Source: Flavobacterium praedii (lineage in GTDB: Bacteria; Bacteroidota; Bacteroidia; Flavobacteriales; Flavobacteriaceae). Taken from it: a stretch of DNA of 64,000 bases. The notes under the pieces are model-generated. The model had not been told where the DNA came from. It searched no databases and saw only the letters and a list, made by a program, of their open reading frames with translations. The stretch lies in contig NZ_CP113948.1 of the NCBI RefSeq assembly GCF_026810365.1, positions 2,629,001 to 2,693,000 of the forward strand. Direction: 5' to 3'. This document shows positions 44,452 to 53,300 of this stretch, piece by piece (the first letter of the stretch is position 1; the number at the start of each line of letters is the position of its first letter). The position numbers were made by a program, and so were the translations under genes.

Positions 44452-45174
44452 ATGAAGACACTTTTAGAAATAATAAACAAAAACAACTTTTTTTATATTG
44501 GCAGTTTACTATTAATTATTGTTTGCTGTTTGTTTTTATCCATTTATTCAAGAGCCGACGGTTTTATGTTTATGAATGGTTTTCATACCACTTTCTTAAC
44601 AATCTTTTTTCAAAACATTACACTCTGCGGTGATGGTGCATTTAGTTTAATAGTGTTTACTATTATTTTAATTTCGTTTAAAAAGCACCGCGAATTAGCT
44701 ATACTTTTATTACTTAGTTATGTAAGTTCTGGTATTTTATCTCAAATAATAAAGCTTTTTGTGACTTCGCCAAGACCGAGTGTTTATTTTGAATCCCATC
44801 ATTATGCCTACTATTTGGATACTTTTTCAAATTGCAGAATCGGATTTCGCAGTTTTCCGTCAGGCCATACTGCTTCTGCATTTGCAATGGTCACCGTTTT
44901 TACAAATTATTTAAAAAAAAGACACATTTGGGCTTTTTCATTATTATTTGCAATAGTAGTAGGATACTCGCGTATTTATTTGGCACATCATTTTTTAATT
45001 GATGTTCTGGCCGGAGCAATATTAGGCATTTTGTCAGGAACTTTCAGCATTTTATGGTTCAAGAAAAATCAAATAAAAATCAAAAAAAGGACAAGACAAT
45101 TCACAAGAAAATTCAACTTAGTGATGCAAAATATAAAAACACAACATAAACCAAACATAAATGGATCTTATTAA
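44452..45174 (+). CDS. PAP2-family membrane phosphatase
   Basis: 240 residues with six predicted membrane helices. The three-part phosphatase signature is complete: KLFVTSPRP, SFPSGHTASAF and SRIYLAHHFLID. Such enzymes remove phosphate from lipid substrates such as undecaprenyl pyrophosphate or phosphatidic acid. The next two genes (GtrA and a GT39 glycosyltransferase) handle polyprenyl-linked sugars, so recycling of an isoprenoid carrier is likely here. It overlaps the GtrA gene by 14 bases. Confidence 0.88.
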   Translation: MKTLLEIINKNNFFYIGSLLLIIVCCLFLSIYSRADGFMFMNGFHTTFLTIFFQNITLCGDGAFSLIVFTIILISFKKHRELAILLLLSYVSSGILSQIIKLFVTSPRPSVYFESHHYAYYLDTFSNCRIGFRSFPSGHTASAFAMVTVFTNYLKKRHIWAFSLLFAIVVGYSRIYLAHHFLIDVLAGAILGILSGTFSILWFKKNQIKIKKRTRQFTRKFNLVMQNIKTQHKPNINGSY

Positions 45175-45538
45175 ATTTTTAAAATTTGGGTTGGTTGGCT
45201 TTTCTGGTTTAGTCATTGATTTTGCTATTACTTGGATTTGCAAAGAAAAATTATTATTCAACAAATACCTTTCCAACTCATTTGGATTCTTATTTGGCGT
45301 TGTTAACAACTATATTTTGAATAAATATTTTACTTTTCACAATAACGATAACCACGTTGCTACACAATTTTTGAGCTTTTTGATTATTTCCATAATTGGT
45401 TTTTTATTAAACACTTCTTTCCTTTATTTACTTCAAAAAAATACCAAAATCAATTTTTATGTTTGCAAAGCGATTGTAACTATAATTGTTTTCTTTTGGA
45501 ATTTTACAGCTAACTCATTGTATACTTTTAAACTATAA
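45161..45538 (+). CDS. GtrA-like membrane protein
   Basis: 125 residues, four membrane helices, GtrA family (MDLIKFLKFGLVGFSGLVIDF..., NNYILNKYFTF, FFWNFTANSLYTF). GtrA proteins are thought to flip or hold polyprenyl-phosphate sugars used to decorate surface polysaccharide. It overlaps the PAP2 gene by 14 bases, and its TAA shares a base with the ATG of the GT39 gene (TAATG). The three are thus one tightly coupled unit. Confidence 0.92.
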   Translation: MDLIKFLKFGLVGFSGLVIDFAITWICKEKLLFNKYLSNSFGFLFGVVNNYILNKYFTFHNNDNHVATQFLSFLIISIIGFLLNTSFLYLLQKNTKINFYVCKAIVTIIVFFWNFTANSLYTFKL

Positions 45539-47073
45539 TGCAAGAAAAACAACAATTAGTTTTAATTATAACTATTGCAACATTTGTTCGATGTATTATT
45601 GCATTATCCATTGGTCTAGGCAATGATGAAGTATATTACCTCACATACGCCCAACACCTGCAATGGAACTATTTTGATCATCCGCCAATGGTTGCCTTAT
45701 TGATCCGTCTAACTACTTTCAATCTCCATTTCACCAATGAGCTATTTGTTCGTTTGGGGGCGATTATTTTCGGAGCTATTAATACTTACCTAATTTATGA
45801 TATATGCAAAGGAATCAAAAATAAAAAGGCCGGTATAATAGCCTCTCTACTGTATACTGGTTCTTTATATTCTAGTATAATTGCTGGGGTGTTTATTCTT
45901 CCAGATTCACCTCAATTGTTTTTTTGGTTGATTAGCGTTTACTTTCTAATTCAAATTGTTTCAGAGCAAGCCAATCAAACAAAAATAAACTACTCTCTTA
46001 TTTCATTCGGTTTGTTTAGTGGATTATGCATCATGAGTAAAATTCATGGTGTATTTTTATGGGGAGGTTTTGGATTGTATATTTTATGCTACAAAAGAGA
46101 TTTACTAAAGAATGGTTATCTTTATTTAGGACTTGTAATCACTTTGCTCCTTATTTCACCAATCTTAATTTGGAACGTCGAGAACCATTTTATAACCTAT
46201 ACGTATCACAGTCAAAGAGTCACCATTAGTAGAGGAATTAACCCCTCAAGCTTTTTTAGAGAGTTTTTGGGAGGCGTTTTTTACAACAATCCTATCAATT
46301 ACTTTTTGATACTTATTTCTTTAATTGCAGTTTGGAAAAACAAAATTGATGTTGAAAAATCCATAAAGAGACTGCTTCTTTTCTTGAGTTTGCCTTTAAT
46401 TACGTTATTGCTTATCCTCTCATTGTTCAGAGACACACTACCACATTGGTCTGGACCCGCTTTTGTAACGCTGTTGACACTTGCTTCCTGCCACATTTCA
46501 GATGAAATAGAAAAAGTGAAGAAAACAAATTCCAGAATGAAAAAACTAGTATATTCCTCTTGTATATTGATTTTAACAATTGCACTTTCCGGAATTCTAA
46601 TCATCAATTTTTATCCTGGAACCATTGGAAAAAAGGATGAAAAATCTTTAGGCAAAAAAGACTTTACACTTGATATGTACGATTGGAAATTCTTCAAAAC
46701 TGAATTTAAAAAAATTCGCGATAAAGATCTACAATCAGGTTTAACAAAAACTACTTTCATCCTAAATAACAAATGGTTTCCGGGAGCACACATTGACAAT
46801 TATATTGCACAACCTTTGGGTTTTGATTTTATTGCTTTAGGAAAACTGGAAGACATTCACACCTATGCTTGGTTGAATGCCTATAGAAAACAGCTTAAAA
46901 TTGGAGATGATGCCTATTTTATAACCGTTTCGAATAGTTTTAGCGACCCAAAAGAACTTTATCTAAAGAGTTTTAATAAAATCAATACTCCTGTAGTCAT
47001 CAAACAATTTAGAAATAAAAAACCAACACGAAATATGCTGGTTTATTTACTTCAGAATTATACCGGAGAATAA
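45538..47073 (+). CDS. GT39-type membrane glycosyltransferase (ArnT/PMT-like)
   Basis: 511 residues with about ten helices in the first 340 and a soluble C-terminal part. The acidic loop LGNDEVYYLTYAQHLQWNYFDHPPMVALL holds the catalytic Asp/Glu and the DHPP motif of dolichyl/undecaprenyl-phosphate-sugar transferases. It would transfer a sugar from a lipid carrier to a lipid, polysaccharide or protein on the periplasmic side. The acceptor is unknown. It is the last gene of the PAP2-GtrA-GT39 operon, convergent with pbpC. Confidence 0.88.
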   Translation: MQEKQQLVLIITIATFVRCIIALSIGLGNDEVYYLTYAQHLQWNYFDHPPMVALLIRLTTFNLHFTNELFVRLGAIIFGAINTYLIYDICKGIKNKKAGIIASLLYTGSLYSSIIAGVFILPDSPQLFFWLISVYFLIQIVSEQANQTKINYSLISFGLFSGLCIMSKIHGVFLWGGFGLYILCYKRDLLKNGYLYLGLVITLLLISPILIWNVENHFITYTYHSQRVTISRGINPSSFFREFLGGVFYNNPINYFLILISLIAVWKNKIDVEKSIKRLLLFLSLPLITLLLILSLFRDTLPHWSGPAFVTLLTLASCHISDEIEKVKKTNSRMKKLVYSSCILILTIALSGILIINFYPGTIGKKDEKSLGKKDFTLDMYDWKFFKTEFKKIRDKDLQSGLTKTTFILNNKWFPGAHIDNYIAQPLGFDFIALGKLEDIHTYAWLNAYRKQLKIGDDAYFITVSNSFSDPKELYLKSFNKINTPVVIKQFRNKKPTRNMLVYLLQNYTGE

Positions 47074-47087
47074 TTTTTAATTAAAAT

Positions 47088-49463
47088 TTACTCTTTTACA
47101 ATTTCTATTTTTCTTCGAATTTCGTTTCCAAATTCATCCACCACAGTGATGTAATGAAATCCTGTCGTTGCCGAAATAGGCATTTCGTGAAAGGTTTTGG
47201 TACTCCCTTTGAATACATTGTCAACATACCAAAAAAGTTTACTATCCCTTTGAGAATGGGCTACTTTTAAAATCACAGGCTGAACTTCGCTATTGAAATT
47301 CTTCGTAAGATAGATTTTGGTGTTTGTTTTCGGATAAATAAAATCCATTGTAGCCGTTTGTGTTCCCATACAATCATTTCGAAAGGGTGGCAATGCCAAA
47401 TATTCAATATGCTGACTTTTGTAATACCAAGCCATTACTGGCGGCAAAATGAACCAGTTTTTGGTCACTATATTTTCAATGTTTTCGCAACTGCTGTTGA
47501 CTTGAAATTGTAATGATTTATCCAAATGCACCGTTTTGTGATACGGACAAATAGAAGTGTTTTTTCCTTTCTTCGGAACGAGTTGCTTTATTGTTGGGCA
47601 ACCGTCTTTCGCCAAATGACCGCTTAAATTGCATACTTCCACTTCTTCTAAATCTTTAAACGGAGTATCAAACCATCGTTGTCTTGGCAATAAATTAAAA
47701 ACATCAAATAAAATGGGTGCCGCACTGGTGACCCCAGTCAAGGTAGGCCTACCCTCGCCTGTTGCATTTCCTACCCACACGCCCACTACATATCTGGAAT
47801 TTGTCCCAATGGCCCACGCATCACGATTCCCGAAACTTGTTCCCGTTTTCCAAGCAATCTTGAGTGAACTGTCATAGAATTTCCAAGCCTCATCTCCTTC
47901 GGGGCGATTGACTTGTTCCATTGCGTTATACGTCAACCAAATCGATCCTGCTCCCAAGATGTTCTTTTGCTTGGTTTCGTCTCCAAAATCAACTTGAAAA
48001 TCATCCTGATAGTTTAATTCAGCAAATTCATTGGTTCTGTAGTTTCCTTGATTTTTACTGAAAAAATTTAAAGTTGAAGACAAACCGGCATAGGTTCGGC
48101 ACAAATCCCATAAATTACTTTCGGCACCACCTAAAATAAGCGACAAGCCATAATGATCGGGCGGTTTTGAAATATCCCGTAATTTGAATCGCTGTAATTC
48201 TTCATAAAATTTATTCACCCCAAAATCCTGCAACATCAATACGGCAGGAATATTCAACGAACGCGATAACGCCCGATGTGCTGGAACTGCTCCGTCAAAT
48301 GTCAAATTGAAATTTTGAGGCGTATAGCCCGAAATTTGCGTCGGGATGTCTGCCACTAGCGTATTGGGTAATAACTCTCCATCGTCGAGCATACCAGCGT
48401 ATAAGAGCGGTTTCAAAATACTTCCTGTACTTCTTGGCGCATCAATAATATCAACATCTTTTTGATGATTAACGTCCGTAGGTGAATTTCCAACATAGCT
48501 CATCACTTTTCTATTGGGCACATCGATAACCAAAATAGCCAAATTATGAACCTCGTTTTGCTTGTACTGATTGTAATAATACTTTGCAATTTGATTGACT
48601 CTGTTTTGCAACCCAATTTCTATAGTCGTTTTCACCCGAGTTCCTTCTTGATTCTTAGCAACACGTTGCAATAAATGCGGAGCAATTTGAGGTAAATCAT
48701 ACGGTTTTTGGGGCAAAGGTTCGGCTATCGAAAGTTCGTAAGTCTGCTGATCAATTATTCCTTCTTGATTTAATTTCAACAAAAGTCGGTTGCGCTTGCT
48801 TAATAATTTGATTTGGTTCTTTCCTGGATAAATCAAACTAGGTGCATTGGGCAAAACGGCCAAAGTAGCGCTTTCTGCCCAAGACAATTGATGGGACTGC
48901 ACGCCAAAATACCGCCAAGAAGCCATCTCCAACCCTACCACATTTCCTCCAAACGGAGCATGAGCAGCATATAATTCTAAGATTTCGCTTTTAGAATAAC
49001 CTAATTCTAATCGGGTGGCGAGAATGAGTTCGATTATTTTTTCGAAATAGGTTCGGCCTTTGCCATTTCTAGACAACCGAATGACTTGCTGGGTCAAGGT
49101 GCTTCCCCCGCGAACAACTTTGCCTGCTTTCCTATTTTGCTGAAAAGCATTGATCATCGCCACAGGATTGAATCCAGGATGGTTGTAGAAATATTCGTCT
49201 TCAAAATAGACAATACATTTCTTGAATTTATCGGGAACGCTGTCCTGTGCAGGAAATCGCCATTGTCCATCGAGAGCAATTTTAGCGCCAAGCAATTCTC
49301 CTTCTTTACTTTCAATCACTGTAGAATAAGGCTCTTGAAACAAAGTTCGTGGCAACGAAAAATAATAAACCACCAACAGCAAAAAAGCTATTGATGATTT
49401 AATTTTATTTGTTTTTATCCAATTGATGATGCGTTGCAGGAACGCTATTAGTTTATTTTTCAA
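47088..49463 (-). CDS. pbpC: Penicillin-binding protein 1C
   Basis: 791 residues. One N-terminal membrane helix precedes a GT51 glycan polymerase (EDEYFYNHPGFNP, RGGSTLTQQVIRLSRNG). The transpeptidase follows (catalytic Ser in RSTGSILKP, SLN in SRSLNIP, KTGT), then a C-terminal BiPBP_C beta domain. It polymerises and may cross-link peptidoglycan. In many bacteria pbpC is next to a bacterial alpha-2-macroglobulin gene, and here the same pair is separated only by a RAYT element. Confidence 0.95.
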   Translation of the reverse strand: MKNKLIAFLQRIINWIKTNKIKSSIAFLLLVVYYFSLPRTLFQEPYSTVIESKEGELLGAKIALDGQWRFPAQDSVPDKFKKCIVYFEDEYFYNHPGFNPVAMINAFQQNRKAGKVVRGGSTLTQQVIRLSRNGKGRTYFEKIIELILATRLELGYSKSEILELYAAHAPFGGNVVGLEMASWRYFGVQSHQLSWAESATLAVLPNAPSLIYPGKNQIKLLSKRNRLLLKLNQEGIIDQQTYELSIAEPLPQKPYDLPQIAPHLLQRVAKNQEGTRVKTTIEIGLQNRVNQIAKYYYNQYKQNEVHNLAILVIDVPNRKVMSYVGNSPTDVNHQKDVDIIDAPRSTGSILKPLLYAGMLDDGELLPNTLVADIPTQISGYTPQNFNLTFDGAVPAHRALSRSLNIPAVLMLQDFGVNKFYEELQRFKLRDISKPPDHYGLSLILGGAESNLWDLCRTYAGLSSTLNFFSKNQGNYRTNEFAELNYQDDFQVDFGDETKQKNILGAGSIWLTYNAMEQVNRPEGDEAWKFYDSSLKIAWKTGTSFGNRDAWAIGTNSRYVVGVWVGNATGEGRPTLTGVTSAAPILFDVFNLLPRQRWFDTPFKDLEEVEVCNLSGHLAKDGCPTIKQLVPKKGKNTSICPYHKTVHLDKSLQFQVNSSCENIENIVTKNWFILPPVMAWYYKSQHIEYLALPPFRNDCMGTQTATMDFIYPKTNTKIYLTKNFNSEVQPVILKVAHSQRDSKLFWYVDNVFKGSTKTFHEMPISATTGFHYITVVDEFGNEIRRKIEIVKE

Positions 49464-49486
49464 AATGAATTTTGTTTGTTTCTCTT

Positions 49487-49587
49487 CCTAACAGGTTTCT
49501 TTTAACCTGTTAGGTATGCTTTTACACCCCTAAAATAAAAACTAGTTTAACATAATAATACCTAACAGGTTTTGGAAACCTGTTAGG
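49487..49587. repeat. REP hairpin pair 3' of the RAYT gene
   Basis: Two hairpins: CCTAACAGGTT/AACCTGTTAGG (49487-49514, loop TCTTTT) and CCTAACAGGTTT/AAACCTGTTAGG (49561-49587, loop TGG). They are separated by 46 bases containing CACCCCTAAAATAAAA. The matching pair lies at 50210-50308. Confidence 0.9.
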
Positions 49588-49596
49588 ATAAGCAAT

Positions 49597-50187
49597 CTAG
49601 TCATCCATTTTATCAATAGAATCAATTACACCCCCATAAATCAATCTTCTTTCATCGTGATAAAACTTAAAATTCTCTAAACCTCCAAATAGTCCAAGAA
49701 TAAAATCCCTATCAATACTTGTTTCTTTATTTGACAAATAAGAACGGTAAGATGAATGCAGATATGTTTCGAATGATTCCGTAAATTTATGCTTTACAGG
49801 ATTTAAATGAACATACACTATTAATTGTTTCAAATACTCTTCATTTTCAATTCTATTTCTTTGCAAATGCTCTTGAAATAAACTTCCTGTTCGATTATAA
49901 GCGGTATTTATACTTTTGGCATACGAATTAAAAAAGTTAGAAAAAGGCAAATGAATTCTCTCTTTAAATTTTTCTGGCAACTCTTCTTTGTCTTTAATTC
50001 TTAAAACAATATGAAAATGATTCTTGAGCAAGCAGTAGGCATAAACATCCACAATTGGTAAAAGATATTTCTTCATTTTCTCTAGAAAATAATTATAATT
50101 TTTCTCTCCAATGAAAATATTTTCTTTGTTATTGCCTCTATTGTATATGTGATAATAATGACCTGATTCAAAAATATCTTTTTCCAT
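49597..50187 (-). mobile_element. REP-associated tyrosine transposase (RAYT)
   Basis: 196 residues of the Y1 HUH transposase family. HIYNRGNN near the N-terminus and YCLLKNHFHIVL with the metal-binding His-Phe-His give the HUH site; SYAKSINTAYNRTGSLFQ and LIVYVHLNPVKHKF are RAYT blocks, the latter a Tyr-containing helix. RAYTs cut and join single strands at REP hairpins, and are thought to spread REPs through the genome. The gene is intact. It is flanked by REP pairs on both sides and inserted between pbpC and the alpha-2-macroglobulin gene. Confidence 0.9.
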
Positions 50188-50209
50188 ATCTGATATGCTT
50201 TTTTACTAT

Positions 50210-50308
50210 CCTAACAGGTTTCTAAAACCTGTTAGGTATAATTTCATCCCTAAAATAAAATTAATTCGCCCTAAATAAATACCTAACAGGTTTTGCAAAC
50301 CTGTTAGG
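50210..50308. repeat. REP hairpin pair 5' of the RAYT gene
   Basis: CCTAACAGGTTT/AAACCTGTTAGG at 50210-50236 (loop CTA) and at 50282-50308 (loop TGC), with a 45-base spacer containing CATCCCTAAAATAAAA. The first hairpin is 23 bases upstream of the RAYT start. Confidence 0.9.
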
Positions 50309-50315
50309 ATACGTG

Positions 50316-53300
50316 CTACTTCACGACCTGAATCCAAAATCCTTTAGTTCTAGCCAAAAATGTATTGTCATACATTGCTTCACATTGCAGTCCCGGCAGA
50401 TAATAGGTTCCTAAATAAGAGGCATTCAGTAATATTCTAAAGGTTTTTACTTCTCCTGCTTTCATTCCAAAATAGAAATTAGTTCTGTCATCACGAATAT
50501 CAATATAATCAGCAACATTATTGGTTGCGTCTCCATAATCTGTGAAACGCGTATTTACAATTTCGAAACCAGAAGGCAAAATTTGTGACAACGCCACATT
50601 TTCTACGTGCTCATTTTTCTGGTTTTCAACGGTTACCTCAGCAACAAATTCCGTTCCTTGATTGATTTTAGACACATTGATTACGCTTCCTTTTCTGTTT
50701 TTGAAAACAATCGAAGCCGAAACATTACTTTGAATTGCTTTTTCTTGTCCAATAGGAAGAATTCCTGTATTCAGCACACGAACGTACAATCTATTCTTTC
50801 TGTTGTTTTTTAGAGTCACACTATTCGAACCCGTTTTGACCACCAGACTTCGGTCTGCGATGGTTTTCATCGTTTTAATTGATTGTGCTTTTCCGTCTTT
50901 ACTGAACTGGACATCGATTCCTTTTGGACCATTACTAACGGAAAATTTAGCCATAGCATACAAACAATAGGCCGTAGTTTGCGTACTCATCCATTGGTCA
51001 CTAGACATATCTTTAGCCAATTTTGTTGCCATTGCAAATGCTTTTTGCTTTTGTCCAAGCAATAACAATGTTTCGAGGGACATGGCACGATTCCTATCAT
51101 TAGAACCATAATAGTAATAATTATAATTCGAATTATCATCTATAGAAGTATTCAGCAACAACGTCAAACCTGCTGATTTTTGTCCTGCCAATACATAAGC
51201 CGAAGCCAAACGTAATTTACTTTCGTTCGAAATTCCTTTGGTTTCACGCAATCTGTTCATCGAAGATAAATCGGGTGCTCCCGCCAATGCTAATGTGTAC
51301 AAGCGATACGATTGCGCCAAATCATTTCCATAACTCGGCATAAATCGCCATTGTTTGGCTTCTTTTTGCTGATACGAAATCCATTTGGTTTTGAAATTGA
51401 TTGGCAAGAAATACCCTTTTTTCTCAGCTTCAATCATAAAATGTCCAGCATACGAAGAACCCCAATCATCGGCAACGGTTCCTCCTTGCCAGTATGACAT
51501 TCCCCCATTCGATAATTGAAAACCTCCTAATCGAGTAATTCCTGCGGTCACATTTTTTTGAATTAATTGCTGACGCGTAGCATCCAAATCGGCAATATCA
51601 TTTAAGTACAATTGCGGAAAAACAGACGAAGTCGTTTGCTCCACACAGCCATGCGGATATTGAATCAGATATTGTAATCGCCCATTTAAATTAATAGTTG
51701 GCATTGAGGAAACCTCTAATTTTGCTTTATTACTTCCCGAAACACCAAATGTTTTCCAAGAAATAGTTTTAGTACTATTTGGTTCCAAAATCACATCAGT
51801 GAACGTATTGGTCACTGGATTCGGATTCGTCATATCGATCTCTACATCGTACACTGATTTTTCCTTGCCTGAAGTCGCTACAATCTGCACTTTTCCGATT
51901 CCTGTTATAGAACCCACAGCCAAATTAAAATAAGCCATTTTTTCGTCAGGCTGAGCGAATGACAATTTTTGAGTGGCACTGCCAATAACTTTTAATCCAT
52001 TATTCGTTTTAATCTGAACCGTAACATTTTTTATGTTTTTTTCCATTGCAAAAACAGTAACAGGAATCGTCACTTTCTCAGATGGAGAAATTTTTCTCGG
52101 CAACGAAGCCAAAACCATTAGCGGACTGCGAACTGGTGTTGCTTTTTCGACACTTCCATACGCACTTGTAGTTGCATCGCCAGCTACAATCATTGTTTTT
52201 ACAGAACCAATGTATTTCGGTAATTTCACTTGATGGGTTTTGGCTTGTCCTTTCTCCAATTTAAAAGGCCCCATATAAATCACAACTGGTTTAAAGCGAT
52301 TGGCTTTTTTGGCTTTTCCACCACCTAAATCTTGGTCACCACCGATGCTGAAAATCTGATTCACTTTTCCGCCATACGCTCCAATCACATCGTCATAAAT
52401 ATCCCAAGTTTTTACACCCAAAGCTTCCCGAACATAGAAACTATCCCAAGCATTTGGCGCTTTAAAACGGGTTAAATCCAATAATCCTTCATCTACAATG
52501 GCAATTGTGTATGTCATTGCTTTTCCGGATTGTTCACTCACTTTTATTGCAAATGACTGTTCAGGACGCAACACATCCGGCATTACCAATTTGGGTGTCA
52601 AAATCGTATTCTTGTCAATCACTTCGATTGGTACAATTCCATACATACGGATTGGTAAATCATTCTTGGTTGTAGCATGTGGTTGCAACAACGTAATATT
52701 GAAATACACATTCGGCGCCATTGCAGCAGTAATCGGAATAGTCACTTTGGTTTCTCCTTTTTGGGTCTTAGCCCAAAGCGTTTGCAATACTTTCGATCCA
52801 TTTTCGATTGATATAAAAGCACGCCCCCCTTCACTCGACGGGAACGAAATTTGAGCATTTTCACCGACGGCATAATTTTGTTTATCAGTAGAAAAAACCA
52901 ACATATTCGCCGTTGAAGCATCGGTATTTCTAGTTTTTCCAGACCACATTGGCCAATCGATATTTACCGTCAATGCCGTTGCGTGTCCACCAACTTCATC
53001 TGAAACCCGAATTAAATAACGTCCCCACTCTTCATCGGTCAAAGCAAATCTCACACTTCCTTTTCCGTTGGCATCGGTGTTTATTGTAAAAGTTTTGTAT
53101 GAAGTCGTCGCATTATCCGAATTATAATTCGACAAATTATCACTGGATTCATCCCACCACCAACGCCATTCTACTTTGTACACCTTTACTTCCAGATTTT
53201 TAACTGCTTTCGGTCTTCCATTTTCATCCACCGTAACCACATCAAATTGATTCACTTTACGGGTTTCCAGCATCCCGTATTTATTAGGCTCGGGTGATTT

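Noticed and set aside
49487..50308. CRISPR or terminator cluster from four similar hairpins
   Set aside because: The hairpins are palindromic REPs in pairs around a RAYT gene, without T tracts or unique spacers of constant size.
52498..52854. 118-codon open frame on the plus strand
   Set aside because: It is a shadow of the alpha-2-macroglobulin gene; similar frames occur along its whole length.
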